From: JBGSYN01 sp041750975
Lineage (GTDB): Bacteria; Pseudomonadota; Alphaproteobacteria; Geminicoccales; Geminicoccaceae
Reading direction: 5' to 3'
Length of the DNA stretch: 31,172 nt
NCBI GenBank assembly: GCA_041750975.1
Contig: JBGSYN010000115.1
Coordinates: 1-31,172, forward strand
The first letter of the stretch is position 1; each line of letters begins with the position of its first letter. The notes beneath the pieces were generated by a model. It had not been told where the DNA came from. It saw only the letters and a list, made by a program, of their open reading frames with translations, and made no database searches. Position numbers and translations under genes: made by a program. Below are positions 1 through 8,575 of this stretch, one piece after another.

Positions 1-17
1 TAAGGCCTAGGTGCGCC

Positions 18-647
18 ATGGAGCGGCAGTTCGTCGAGGCGATCGTCATTGCGTTCTGGCGTGAGGTCCGGGCCGACCGGATGGAAGCCGACGTCATGTC
101 CGACATGCCGCCGACGAGCCCCGACCGGGTCCATGGCAGCAGTCTCGTCAACAAGCCCGAGAATCGAGCGTCGCTGGCGACCATGCTGCGCTATCGCGGT
201 CAGGTCTCGATGGATCTCAAGCGTGCGCTCGCCAATCTCACGGATTATCGAAACGGCCGAGGTTCCGGACCATCGCAAGATTACACGAACGATTTCCAGC
301 CTGCCACCGAGCCAGCGAATCAAAACTGCACGAACGATTTCTCCCCCGTCCCGGAGCCGGCCCCGGAACCCGCAAATCAAAATTGCACGCACAATTTAGT
401 ACCCGCGTCCCAACCGGCCAACGCAAATTACACGAACGATTTATCGTCATTCGAACAAGAGACCCCATCGCCCCCATCCACACCCGAACCAACATCCCGC
501 GGAGAGGGCGAGAGGGGCGCGCCGCCCCTTTCGCAAACCCGTCCTACTGCAAACTGCACGAACGAATTATCGCCTGCCCCTGCGCCGCCGCGCCCGGTGG
601 TGCATCGCAAGGAGAAGGTGCCGTTGCATCATCGGCGGTGGTGGTGA
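18..647 (+). CDS. Hypothetical protein with repeated (Y/C)TN(D/E) motif
   Basis: The product is 209 aa if the ATG at 18 is the start, but the frame stays open to the window edge, so the true start may lie upstream. I assign no function. Residues 1-75 form a charged, probably helical region (FWREVRADRMEADVM, then LATMLRYRGQVSMDLKRALANL). From about residue 85 the chain becomes Pro/Asn-rich and disordered and carries five copies of a short motif: YTNDF, CTNDF, CTHNL, YTNDL, CTNEL. At DNA level each copy is a 14-bp block close to TGCACGAACGATTT, at 282, 327, 384, 429 and 555. Spacings are 45, 57, 45 and 126 bp, all multiples of three, so the repeat is kept in the protein frame. These blocks use AT-rich codons (AAT, TTA, AAA) unlike the GC-rich surroundings. 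From memory, similar short proteins are scattered through alphaproteobacterial genomes as uncharacterised ORFs. It converges on the MATE gene with a 1-nt gap. Confidence 0.6.
   Translation: MERQFVEAIVIAFWREVRADRMEADVMSDMPPTSPDRVHGSSLVNKPENRASLATMLRYRGQVSMDLKRALANLTDYRNGRGSGPSQDYTNDFQPATEPANQNCTNDFSPVPEPAPEPANQNCTHNLVPASQPANANYTNDLSSFEQETPSPPSTPEPTSRGEGERGAPPLSQTRPTANCTNELSPAPAPPRPVVHRKEKVPLHHRRWW
282..568 (+). repeat. Five in-frame copies of a 14-bp block in the first ORF
   Basis: Copies lie at 282-295, 327-340, 384-397, 429-442 and 555-568. Copies 1 and 4 are identical (TACACGAACGATTT), copy 2 differs from them at two bases (TGC for TAC region), copy 3 is the most diverged (TGCACGCACAATTT), and copy 5 ends GAATT. 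They encode the (Y/C)T(N/H)(D/N/E)(F/L) peptide motif. Intervening Pro/Glu-rich linkers are not conserved in length. Confidence 0.8.
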
Positions 648-648
648 G

Positions 649-2022
649 TTAGCAGCGGGTGAGGTGGAGGAAGCGCCAGGACAGCAGTATTGCCGCTGTG
701 GCGAGGGCTGTGGCGAGGCCGATCCAGACGCCGAGGCCTTCGAGGCCGGCGGGGAAGGCGAGTAGCCAGGCCGTGGGGAAGCCGATGAGCCAGTAGGCGA
801 CGAAGGCGAGGATCATGGGCGTGCGCGTATCGTTCATGCCGCGCAATGCCGCAAGCGCGATGACCTGGAGCCCGTCGAACAGCTGAAAGATGGCCGCGAC
901 CCTGAGGAACAGCACGCCGAAGGCGAGCGACGAGACCGCCAGTGCGTCCGCGGGCTCGAGGAACAGGCCGGCGAGGCCGTAGCGGCCGGCCCAGAAGAGG
1001 ATCGCCATGGCAGCCATGAAGGCGAGGCCGAGGCCGGCGGCGATCATGCCTTCGCGGCGCATGCGGAGCGGGTCGCCGCGCCCGGCGGCAAGGCCGATGC
1101 GGATTGTCGCGGCCTGGCCGATGCCCAAGGGCACCATGAAGCTGATGCTGGCGAGTTGCAGGGCGATCTGGGTGCCGGCGACCTGGGCCGGGTCGATCGC
1201 ACCGATGAGGTAGATGCCGGCAACGAAGAGGCCGACCTCCATCAGGAGGGTGACGGCGATCGGCAGGCCGATGCGAAACACATTGAAGTAGACCGACCAG
1301 TCGGGCTTCCAGAAGCGGACCCAGATGGCGTAGCGGCGGAACTGGCGGTCCCTGGCGCAAACCATAGCCAGGAGGGCGAAGATGAATGTCGAGATCAGGC
1401 TGGTGGCGAGGCCGGCGCCGGTGATGCCGAGCTTGGGGAAGCCGAAGCTGCCGAAGATCAGCAGATAGTCGAGCAGCGCATTGAGCGGCAAGGCGATGAG
1501 GGTGACGATCAGGACGATCCGCGCCCGGCCGAAGGCGCTGACGAACGACCGGAGCACGACCAGGCCCGCCATCGGCAGGAGGCTCCACTGGGCCGCCCGC
1601 ACATAGCTCTCGGTCAGCGGCACGAGGTCCGGATCCTGGCCGGTGGCATGGAGAACCGGTGCGATGTTCCACAAGATCACCATCAGCGGCAGGCAGACGG
1701 TGATGATCGCCCAGAGACCCTGGCGGACGGCGCGGCGCATCAGTCGGGGTTTGCGGGCGCCGAGAGCGTGTGCCACCTGCGGTGCCGAGGCGCTGGCAAG
1801 CCCGAGCAGGAACAGCAGGCCGACATGCTGGGCGGCGTGGCCGAGGCTCATCGCCGCCAGCTCCAGCGCCCCGAGCCAGCCGACCATGACGACGTCGGTC
1901 GTGATCATGCCGATCTGGCCGAGCTGGGCCATGGCGAGCGGTGCCGAGAGCCCGATGACGCCGCGGATATCCGACGCCAGGCCGGAGCGTGGCACCCCGG
2001 GAAGTTGAAGTTGCGCCTGCAT
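649..2022 (-). CDS. MATE family multidrug/Na+ efflux protein (NorM-like)
   Basis: This 457-aa protein has the length and hydrophobic pattern of a MATE exporter, with about 12 membrane helices arranged as two similar halves. The N-terminal half carries APLAMAQLGQIGMITTDVVMVGWLG, shortened here to the family-typical helix 1 with its TD-VMVG segment (residues about 30-50). The second half begins near residue 235 with a matching segment, GLPIAVTLLMEVGLFVAG. The motif ALRGMNDTRTPM (about residue 385) is characteristic of NorM-type members. Known members use a sodium or proton gradient to export cationic drugs or metabolites; the substrate here cannot be read from sequence. The ATG at 2022 is the likely start and the stop is TAA at 649. 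It is transcribed in the same direction as lolA, but a 117-bp gap separates them, so co-transcription is uncertain. Confidence 0.93.
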   Translation of the reverse strand: MQAQLQLPGVPRSGLASDIRGVIGLSAPLAMAQLGQIGMITTDVVMVGWLGALELAAMSLGHAAQHVGLLFLLGLASASAPQVAHALGARKPRLMRRAVRQGLWAIITVCLPLMVILWNIAPVLHATGQDPDLVPLTESYVRAAQWSLLPMAGLVVLRSFVSAFGRARIVLIVTLIALPLNALLDYLLIFGSFGFPKLGITGAGLATSLISTFIFALLAMVCARDRQFRRYAIWVRFWKPDWSVYFNVFRIGLPIAVTLLMEVGLFVAGIYLIGAIDPAQVAGTQIALQLASISFMVPLGIGQAATIRIGLAAGRGDPLRMRREGMIAAGLGLAFMAAMAILFWAGRYGLAGLFLEPADALAVSSLAFGVLFLRVAAIFQLFDGLQVIALAALRGMNDTRTPMILAFVAYWLIGFPTAWLLAFPAGLEGLGVWIGLATALATAAILLSWRFLHLTRC

Positions 2023-2139
2023 GGGACACGATACGCTTGAGGTTTCGACGTCGATCCGGCGACCGAGACGATCGTCCCGCTCTTGTCGGGATTGGCGTCA
2101 GCGCTCGGGGAGCGGCAACGGCCGTTGAAGGGCCGCTAT

Positions 2140-2796
2140 TCAGTCTTCAGGGTAGCCGAACATGCTGGGTTCGCGCCAGTGGAACAATGATCGCTCGAGA
2201 TCCTCGCCCAGGACGATCTCGCCGAGTTCGACCAGGGTCACCAGGCCCTGCGGATCGGTGACCGCCCAGCGCCTGAGCTCGAGGGGATTCTTCTGGAACA
2301 CCAGGGTCACCTGGCCCTGGTCCGGCGCGTCGCGCTGGATGACCGTGACGCCGATTTCAGCGCCGACCCGCTCGATCTCGGTTACCTCGACCGCGTCCTC
2401 AAGATCGACCTCGTCGTCGAGGACGAAGGCCAAAGGTGTGCGCGACAGCGGAATGGAGGTGACCTGCTTGATGCTGCCGTCATAATAGACGACACGCCCG
2501 GCTTCGGCGATCAGCAGGATCTTGGAGGGCGGGTCGTAGTCGATCCGCATCAGGCCCGGGCGGTCGAGCATGAACACGCCCCTGGAACGCTCGCCCTGCG
2601 GGCCGAACTGGACGAAATCGGCGCGCAGCGTGTCGATGCCGTTGAAATAGGCCTCGATCTCGTCGATCAGCGGCGCGTCTTCCTGCAGCGTCGCCGCCAT
2701 GACGGGCCCGACGTGCCAGCCCGCGAGCCCGATCGCCAGGGCGAGTGCGCATCGCAGCGAGCGGCCGCAATACCCAAGGAGTCCGGAGCAAACCAT
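2140..2796 (-). CDS. lolA: Outer-membrane lipoprotein carrier protein LolA
   Basis: LolA is the periplasmic chaperone that takes lipoproteins from the LolCDE exporter and shuttles them to the outer membrane. This 218-aa protein starts with a secretory signal (residues about 10-34, a hydrophobic stretch ending VMAA). The mature part shows LolA hallmarks: IDTLRADFVQ near the N-terminus, then SRGVFMLDRPGLMRIDYDPP (the RG-F-L-RPG-MR-Y-P pattern), the VYYDG turn, and a C-terminal WAVTDPQG segment. The start ATG lies 3 nt downstream of the ftsK stop, so translational coupling with ftsK is likely. Placement directly after ftsK is the usual proteobacterial arrangement. Confidence 0.95.
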   Translation of the reverse strand: MVCSGLLGYCGRSLRCALALAIGLAGWHVGPVMAATLQEDAPLIDEIEAYFNGIDTLRADFVQFGPQGERSRGVFMLDRPGLMRIDYDPPSKILLIAEAGRVVYYDGSIKQVTSIPLSRTPLAFVLDDEVDLEDAVEVTEIERVGAEIGVTVIQRDAPDQGQVTLVFQKNPLELRRWAVTDPQGLVTLVELGEIVLGEDLERSLFHWREPSMFGYPED

Positions 2797-2799
2797 CGG

Positions 2800-5352
2800 C
2801 TAGAACTGGTCGGTGGGCTGCTCGCCATCAAGGCCGCCCCGCCCCATCAGGACCTGCCTGCGCCCGACATGATCGGCCGTGCTGATCAGGCCGTCCTGCT
2901 CCATCCGCTCCACCAGTTTCGCCGCACTGTTGTAGCCGATCGACATCTTGCGCTGCAGGTAGCTGGTCGAGGCCTTGCCGTCGCGGGCCACGATCTGCAC
3001 CGCCTGGTCGTATTGCGCGTCGTTGCTCGAACCCGGCAGCCCCAGATCGAGCTCGCCGCCGGCCATACCTTCGCCGCCATCCTCCTCCGCCGTGACGTCC
3101 TCGATATAGTCGGGCCGGCCCTGCGCCTTGAGATGCGAGACGACGGCCTCGACCTCGTGCTCTGTCACCAGCGGGCCATGAATGCGGGTGATGCGGTCAC
3201 CGGGCATGACATAGAGCATGTCGCCCTGCCCCAGCAATTGCTCCGCACCCGGTTCGCCGATGATGGTGCGGCTGTCGATCTTGGAGCTGACCCGGAAGCT
3301 GATCCGGCTCGGCAAATTGGCCTTGATGACGCCGGTCAGGACGTCGACCGAGGGCCGCTGGGTGGCGACGATCAGATGAATGCCGGCGGCCCGCGCCTTC
3401 TGCGAGGGCCGCTGGATCGCGGCCTCGATTTCCTTGCCGGCCGTCATCATCAGATCGGCCACCTCGTCGACGACCACCACCATCAGCGGCAAGGGCTTCA
3501 TCTCGATCGGCTGGTCCTCCATGATGGGCGCCCCGGTGCCCGGCTCGAAGCCGACCCGGACCCGGCGCTTGAGTTCGTCGCCCCGCGCCTTGGCCTGCAT
3601 GATGCGGCGATTGAAGGCGAAGATGTCGCGAACCCCGACATGCGACATCAGGCGATAGCGCTCATCCATCTGCCGGACCACCCATTTGAGGGCGACCACG
3701 GCCTTGTGCGGTTCGGTGACGACAGGTGCCAGGAGATGCGGAATGTCATCGTAGATCGAAAGCTCGATCACTTTCGGATCGATCAGAATCATCCGGCATT
3801 CATCGGGCGTCAGGCGATAGAGCAGCGACAGGATCATCGCATTGATGGCAACGGATTTGCCGGAGCCCGTGGTGCCCGCGATCAGGAGATGCGGCATACG
3901 CGCCAGATCGACGACGATGGGCAGGCCCGAGATCTCCTTGCCGAGGGCCAGGGCGAGGCGCGCGCCGCTATCGCGGAAGACCTCGTGACTGAAGATCTCG
4001 CGGAGAAAAACGGTGTCGCGCTTTTCGTTGGGCAGCTCGATGCCGATGACATTGCGGCCGGGAACGACCGCGACGCGCACCGAAAGCGCGCAGAGATTGC
4101 GGGCGATGTCGTCGGCGAGGCTGATCACGCGCGACGCCCGGGTGCCGGGCGCAGGCTCGAGTTCGAACAGCGTGACCACGGGCCCGGGTTTGGCATCGAT
4201 GATCTCGCCGCGAACCCCGAAATCGTCCAGCACCGTCTCAAGCTGACGCGAGACCTCGTCAAGTTGTGCCTTCGTGATGGTCTTGCCGCCGCTGTTCCTG
4301 ACCTTGGCAAGATGGTCGATCGACGGCAGCTCGAAGACGTCGCCATCGCCATCCAAGGGAAATTCCTGTTGTGCCGTCCGCCGCGGCTCCCGCGGCGTCT
4401 TCGATTTGGTCTTGTGGACGGCGATGCCCTCATCGATTGCCGGTTCATCGTCGACCTGGGCGAAGCCGCTAAGGCTCGGCCGAATTCTGCGGCGCTGCGA
4501 ACGGGCAGCGCCATCGCTATTGTCGGCCTGTGCGGCGTTGCCGGCACCCCAGGTCTGGGTTCCGATCATTTCCCGCAACCGGCCGATCCGCCAGCTCGAG
4601 GTCGTCTTCTCGGGATCGAGCGTGTCGCCTGCGGCGCCGACCGGCACCGACATCGGGGTTTCCCGAGGTGGCGAAATCGGTCGCATCGGACGGCGGTCCG
4701 GTGTCCGGGAGGCGCGCTGGTCGGCGCTGGAACGGCCCCTTCCGCCCAGTCGTGCCAGGGCCTTTGCGGAACCTCGGGCAACCCCCGTGACCGCCGCCGA
4801 GACCTCATCGAGGCGCAGGCCCAGCATGACGATGCTCAAAGCCACGGCGACGATGCCGGTCACCCAACCGTAGAGAGGCGGCTCGAGCAGGCTGTAGAGG
4901 CGGATGAACAGGAAATCTCCGACAAAGCCGCCGAGCCCGACCCGATAGGGCCAAAACTCGTCGGCGGGCAGCGGCCAGTTGGCGAGATAGGTGGCGAGGG
5001 CGAGGATCGAAAGCGGCAGGGCGAGCAACGGCACCCAGGCCCATTCCAACGGCCGGTTGAGCAGCAAGCGCAGGCCCCAGGCAAAACCGGCCAGAGCAAA
5101 CAATGCGGACGCATAGCCGAGTGCCTGGAGGCACAGATCGGCGACGATCGCACCGTTCGCACCCGTCGGGTTGGACACGACCGCGCTGGTTGCCTGGTTG
5201 ATCGAGGGATCATCGGGATTGAAGCCGAAGATCGCCAGCGCGACGAAGCCGGCACCGATGAGGAGAACCAAGCCGAAACCGCGCCGCAACAGGGCCCGAA
5301 GCCAATCCATGACGGGAGCGCTGTCCATGAGATCTGCCGTTGTTGTGGCCAT
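2800..5352 (-). CDS. ftsK: DNA translocase FtsK
   Basis: FtsK is the division-septum ATPase that pumps chromosomal DNA and helps resolve dimers at dif with XerCD. The chain is 850 aa from the ATG at 5352; a TTG one codon upstream is also in frame. About four membrane helices fill residues 25-185, followed by a low-complexity Arg/Ser/Pro linker to about 310. The motor domain has Walker A GTTGSGKS at residues 493-500 and Walker B VVVVDEVAD at about 625-633, followed by the ATQRPSVDVLTG segment typical of FtsK/SpoIIIE. The last 75 residues (from about 778, DAQYDQAVQIVARDG) form the gamma winged helix, which in relatives reads KOPS sequences. All key motifs are intact and the length suits an alphaproteobacterial FtsK with a short linker. 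lolA follows after 3 nt; the aminotransferase gene lies 26 nt upstream on the same strand. Confidence 0.97.
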   Translation of the reverse strand: MATTTADLMDSAPVMDWLRALLRRGFGLVLLIGAGFVALAIFGFNPDDPSINQATSAVVSNPTGANGAIVADLCLQALGYASALFALAGFAWGLRLLLNRPLEWAWVPLLALPLSILALATYLANWPLPADEFWPYRVGLGGFVGDFLFIRLYSLLEPPLYGWVTGIVAVALSIVMLGLRLDEVSAAVTGVARGSAKALARLGGRGRSSADQRASRTPDRRPMRPISPPRETPMSVPVGAAGDTLDPEKTTSSWRIGRLREMIGTQTWGAGNAAQADNSDGAARSQRRRIRPSLSGFAQVDDEPAIDEGIAVHKTKSKTPREPRRTAQQEFPLDGDGDVFELPSIDHLAKVRNSGGKTITKAQLDEVSRQLETVLDDFGVRGEIIDAKPGPVVTLFELEPAPGTRASRVISLADDIARNLCALSVRVAVVPGRNVIGIELPNEKRDTVFLREIFSHEVFRDSGARLALALGKEISGLPIVVDLARMPHLLIAGTTGSGKSVAINAMILSLLYRLTPDECRMILIDPKVIELSIYDDIPHLLAPVVTEPHKAVVALKWVVRQMDERYRLMSHVGVRDIFAFNRRIMQAKARGDELKRRVRVGFEPGTGAPIMEDQPIEMKPLPLMVVVVDEVADLMMTAGKEIEAAIQRPSQKARAAGIHLIVATQRPSVDVLTGVIKANLPSRISFRVSSKIDSRTIIGEPGAEQLLGQGDMLYVMPGDRITRIHGPLVTEHEVEAVVSHLKAQGRPDYIEDVTAEEDGGEGMAGGELDLGLPGSSNDAQYDQAVQIVARDGKASTSYLQRKMSIGYNSAAKLVERMEQDGLISTADHVGRRQVLMGRGGLDGEQPTDQF

Positions 5353-5378
5353 CAATTATCCAACTTGTGTCCGCACCA

Positions 5379-6611
5379 TCACGCGCCGTTTTCGCAAAAC
5401 GCCTCTTCGGCCAAGGCAAGGGGGTGTCCCGCCAGAACCTCGGTCAGGGATGCGAGCGCCGCATCGACGGCAACTTCGTCGTGAACCATCGCCACCCGGA
5501 TGTAGGACGCACCGGGATTTCGCCCCTGCCTGTCGGGCGTTGCCAGAAAGGCGCCGGGCAATACCTTCACGCCACTCTGACGCCAGGTCTCTGCAGCTAT
5601 TCCGACGCCGTCGCCGACATCGAGCCAGAGGAAAAAGCCGCCCTCCGGCCGGTAGAAGCCGAAGCGCCCACCAAAGCGGCGTGCAGCGGAATCGAACTTG
5701 TGCCGGTACCGTTCGCGGCTCTCCCGCACATGAGCCTCGTCCCGCCAGAGTTCGACGGCTGCAGCCATCAAGGGCAAGGGCTGGACCGGCGCTGAATAGC
5801 CCCGCAATCGCAGGTAGGCCCGGATTACCGAAGGATCGCCCGCGACAAATCCCGACCGTAACCCGGCCGCGTTGGACCGCTTCGACAGCGAATTGAAGAC
5901 AAGAACATTGTCGAAACACCGATCGAGCTGCCAGGCGGCCGCAAGACCGCCCGGAGGCGCTGCTTCAACGTAAATCTCGGAGTAGCATTCGTCGATAAGC
6001 ACCACGAAACCGTGCTGACGGGCGAGTCCGATCAGCCGCGCCAGATAAGCGGCGCCGGCAACAGACCCTTGAGGGTTGGCCGGCGAACACAAATAGAAAA
6101 CGGCGCAACGGCTCAATTCCGCATCGCTCAAACTGTCCAGATCCGGCAAATATCCGGTTTCACGCGTCGCCGGCAGGCAGACCGGCTCGGCCCCGGCCAT
6201 TACGGCACCGCCATAGATTGTCGCGTAAAGCGGACTGGGCGTGATGACACTCGGCATCGGACGCCGTTCGTTCGGCACCAACACGCTCATGATGCCGAAG
6301 AGCCCCTCCTTGGTCCCGGCCAAAGGCAGCACATGCCGGTCAGGATCGAGGGCGTCGTCAGGCAGATCATAGCGCCGTCTGAGCCAGCCGACGACCGCGG
6401 CACGGTAGTCAGGCGTGCCGTTCGTCGGCGGATAGCGATGCCAGAGATGGGCATTGGCGGCGACAGTGTCGGCCAAGATCTGGGGCGGCGGGTGTTGCGG
6501 TTCGCCGAGCGCCAGATCACGCACCTCGCCGCCTGGCGCCACGCCCGAAAGCAGTGCCGCCAGTCGGCGAAACGGAAATTCCGTCAATCGCTCCAACCGG
6601 GAGTTCAGCAT
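5379..6611 (-). CDS. dapC: PLP aminotransferase, succinyldiaminopimelate-transaminase-like
   Basis: This is a fold-type I PLP aminotransferase of 410 aa. The active-site lysine is K244 in SLSKRSNAAGLRSGF. The cofactor-pocket residues are N179 (SPANPQG) and D207 (LIDECYSE). The LSKRSN-GLRSGF context and the early motifs LALGEPQH and YPPTNGTPDYR match the DapC subgroup, which transaminates N-succinyl-2-amino-6-oxopimelate in the lysine/diaminopimelate pathway. A general aspartate/alanine aminotransferase remains possible because substrate residues cannot be checked here. The start ATG at 6611 follows an AT-rich 131-bp gap after ald that probably holds its promoter. Its stop lies 26 nt before the ftsK start, so the two may be co-transcribed. 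DAP feeds peptidoglycan synthesis, which fits a neighbourhood of division and envelope genes. Confidence 0.87.
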   Translation of the reverse strand: MLNSRLERLTEFPFRRLAALLSGVAPGGEVRDLALGEPQHPPPQILADTVAANAHLWHRYPPTNGTPDYRAAVVGWLRRRYDLPDDALDPDRHVLPLAGTKEGLFGIMSVLVPNERRPMPSVITPSPLYATIYGGAVMAGAEPVCLPATRETGYLPDLDSLSDAELSRCAVFYLCSPANPQGSVAGAAYLARLIGLARQHGFVVLIDECYSEIYVEAAPPGGLAAAWQLDRCFDNVLVFNSLSKRSNAAGLRSGFVAGDPSVIRAYLRLRGYSAPVQPLPLMAAAVELWRDEAHVRESRERYRHKFDSAARRFGGRFGFYRPEGGFFLWLDVGDGVGIAAETWRQSGVKVLPGAFLATPDRQGRNPGASYIRVAMVHDEVAVDAALASLTEVLAGHPLALAEEAFCENGA

Positions 6612-6742
6612 GACAGGATCGAACCAGTCTCAATGCGCACGCGCGGAACACAACACTCAACATATACCGCTACGTTAACACCAAGAGCCAAGGTCCTTCA
6701 ATATATGATAAATTTGCAACTCAACGAAAAATACGCTGGGCC
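6612..6742. other. AT-rich gap between ald and the dapC-like gene
   Basis: This 131-bp gap is markedly richer in A and T than the flanking genes, with TATA-like tracts near 6660-6665 and 6700-6710. It probably contains the promoter for the leftward aminotransferase/ftsK/lolA genes. No single -35/-10 pair stands out with good spacing, and no clear terminator for ald is visible. Confidence 0.4.
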
Positions 6743-7852
6743 TCAGTCCGGGCGCCATGGCGAAAACGGCAAGTCGAGGTCACGCGCCACCGCCTCGAAC
6801 ACGATGTCACCCCGGAACACGTTGATACCGTTGCGCAGATGCGGATCGTCCTGCATCGCCTGATTGTAGCCTTTGTCCGCCAGCGCCAGGGCAAACGGCA
6901 GCGTCGCGTTGTTCAATGCCTGCGTCGAGGTTCGGGCAACCGCCCCCGGCATATTGGTGACGCAATAATGGACCACACCGTCCACGACATAGGTCGGATC
7001 GGCATGGGTGGTCGGTTTCGAGGTTTCGAAGCATCCGCCCTGATCGATTGCGATATCGACCATGACCGAGCCCGGGCGCATCGCCCGGACCATCTCGCGC
7101 GTCACCAGCTTCGGCGCCGCGGCACCCGGGATCAGGACCGCACCGATGACGAGGTCGGCCGTGGTCACGTGTGATTCGACGGCATCGACGGTCGAAAAGA
7201 TCGTGTTGAGCATCGGCCCGAAGCGCATGTCCAAGGCGTCGAGGCGCGCCAGAGAGCGGTCGAGCACGAACACCTGCGCTTCCATGCCCATTGCCATGCG
7301 CACCGCATTGGTGCCGGACACGCCACCGCCGATGACCACCACCTTGGCGGACTGCACACCCGGAACGCCGCCCAGCAGCATGCCGGAACCGCCTTGCGTT
7401 TTCTCGAGACAATGCGCCCCGACCTGAACACTCATGCGCCCCGCGACCTCGCTCATCGGCGTCAGCAGCGGCAGGCGCCCCTCCCCATCCGTGACGGTCT
7501 CATAGGCGATAGCGACACAGCCCGACCGCATGATCCCTTCCGTCAATTCGCGATCCGCAGCGAGATGAAGATAAGTGAAGAGGATCTGATCCTGCCGCAG
7601 CAGGGCACATTCGTTCTTTTGCGGCTCCTTGACCTTGATGATCATATCCGCTTCGCCGAAAACCTCTGCGGCGGTCGCGGCAATTCTGGCGCCGGCCGCT
7701 TCGTACATAGCGTCATCGAAACCAATGCCGGCGCCGGCGGCGGTTTCGATCAGGATCTGATGACCGTGATGAACCATCTCGCGGACACTTGACGGCGTCA
7801 GCCCGACCCGAAATTCGAGGGTCTTAATTTCCTTGGGTACGCCGATCAGCAT
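6743..7852 (-). CDS. ald: Alanine dehydrogenase
   Basis: Ald interconverts L-alanine and pyruvate plus ammonia using NAD(H), linking amino-acid catabolism to central carbon. The 369-aa chain matches the family length and opens with MLIGVPKEIKTLEFRVGL. Residues equivalent to the known active site are present at the canonical numbers: R15, K75 (KVKEP) and H96 (LHLAAD). A DIAIDQGG-CFE motif supplies the catalytic Asp near 270. The Rossmann loop is GGGVSG at 175-180 with the acidic residue D198 (VLDRS) that selects NAD. The ATG at 7852 has a good GAGGAA ribosome site. A 21-bp dyad lies 20 bp upstream of the start and is repeated ahead of flagellin. It is divergent from the secreted protein at 8045. 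Confidence 0.97.
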   Translation of the reverse strand: MLIGVPKEIKTLEFRVGLTPSSVREMVHHGHQILIETAAGAGIGFDDAMYEAAGARIAATAAEVFGEADMIIKVKEPQKNECALLRQDQILFTYLHLAADRELTEGIMRSGCVAIAYETVTDGEGRLPLLTPMSEVAGRMSVQVGAHCLEKTQGGSGMLLGGVPGVQSAKVVVIGGGVSGTNAVRMAMGMEAQVFVLDRSLARLDALDMRFGPMLNTIFSTVDAVESHVTTADLVIGAVLIPGAAAPKLVTREMVRAMRPGSVMVDIAIDQGGCFETSKPTTHADPTYVVDGVVHYCVTNMPGAVARTSTQALNNATLPFALALADKGYNQAMQDDPHLRNGINVFRGDIVFEAVARDLDLPFSPWRPD

Positions 7853-7872
7853 GCGTGTTCCTCATTATTCGA

Positions 7873-7893
7873 ATCGCCGCAATAGGCGATCTC
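7873..7893. promoter_or_regulatory. Dyad ATCGCC-N6-GGCGAT upstream of ald
   Basis: Six-base perfect arms flank a 6-bp spacer (GCAATA), followed by CTC on the plus strand. It sits 20 bp upstream of the ald ATG in the 192-bp divergent region. The same 21 bp, with one difference, recurs at 16373-16393 ahead of flagellin. It may be an operator or a leader hairpin; its role is inferred only from position and recurrence. Confidence 0.45.
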
Positions 7894-8044
7894 CGGCCCA
7901 AAAAATGTCGATTGGAATGCCTTGGAAGGAGAGTACGTCGAGACGGCGAGCAGGTCACGCAAGACCCTGCGTGTTCTGACAAATTGCTATGGCCCGCAAC
8001 GATGAAATGCCGCTAAAATAGGCCACGCCATGTTTAGGTAAGCC

Positions 8045-8575
8045 ATGTTCTCGCCCTACACTATCGTTGCAATCTTTGCCGCAATACTCCTGAGCGCGGT
8101 TTCCGCACGAGCCGATATCATCGACGATCTGGAGGGCGAGTGGCGGGCCGTCTTCGACAGCGACGATACCACGAACTCGGGCGAGCTTACCGAGGCGTCG
8201 CTGACGCTGACACGGCGCCGCAACGGCTTCAGGGTTTCCTGGACCGCGGTCGATGGCAAGGATCGGACGGTGGAATTTTCCAAGGTCGAGGACCGCGCAT
8301 TCTACGCGCCCGCTTCACAGAGCGGCATCTTGTCGATGTTCAGTTCCGAGGAGCAGCCGAACCCCCTTGCGGGCCAGCCTTTGACCTGGGCCCGGCTGGG
8401 CGACAACGAGCTTGTCCTCTACAACCTCGAGATTGCCGAAACGGGGGCATATGGGTTGCTGATGAACACCTACACAAAGGCCGGCGACGGCTTCGACCTC
8501 GACGCCAAGCTCATGCTTCACGGCGAGCCCGAAGCACGCGCCAAGAGCAAGCTGCAACGGATCGGCAGTCAATGA
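8045..8575 (+). CDS. Secreted hypothetical protein, first of a paralogous pair
   Basis: This 176-aa protein begins with a clear signal peptide (hydrophobic residues 6-20, cleavage likely after VSARA). The mature domain is about 150 aa and probably beta-rich: LEGEWRAVFDSDD, then NGFRVSWTAVDGKDR, then GQPLTWARLGDNELVLYN, ending KLQRIGSQ. No lipobox cysteine or membrane helix follows the signal, so a soluble periplasmic or exported product is expected. I do not recognise the family. The next gene starts inside its stop codon (ATGA at 8572-8575), and the encoded protein has the same order of conserved-looking blocks, suggesting an old tandem duplication. The ribosome site ahead of the ATG is weak. 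The gene is divergent from ald. Confidence 0.85.
   Translation: MFSPYTIVAIFAAILLSAVSARADIIDDLEGEWRAVFDSDDTTNSGELTEASLTLTRRRNGFRVSWTAVDGKDRTVEFSKVEDRAFYAPASQSGILSMFSSEEQPNPLAGQPLTWARLGDNELVLYNLEIAETGAYGLLMNTYTKAGDGFDLDAKLMLHGEPEARAKSKLQRIGSQ

Noticed and set aside
282..568. Five short repeats considered as a CRISPR array
   Set aside because: Units are 14 bp, unevenly spaced by multiples of three, and lie inside a reading frame. No cas gene is present.
2105..2132. AACGGCCGTT palindrome as a terminator for lolA
   Set aside because: It is short, imperfect in its outer arms and has no T-run in the direction of lolA transcription.
2713..5484. Very long plus-strand open frame opposite ftsK
   Set aside because: It is antisense to a gene with intact FtsK motifs. 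The product is Asp/Arg/Ala-rich with no domain, as expected from GC-rich third-codon bias.
8140..8571. N-terminal extension of the second secreted gene
   Set aside because: It overlaps the first secreted gene, lacks a signal peptide and reads as low-complexity Arg/Gly sequence.
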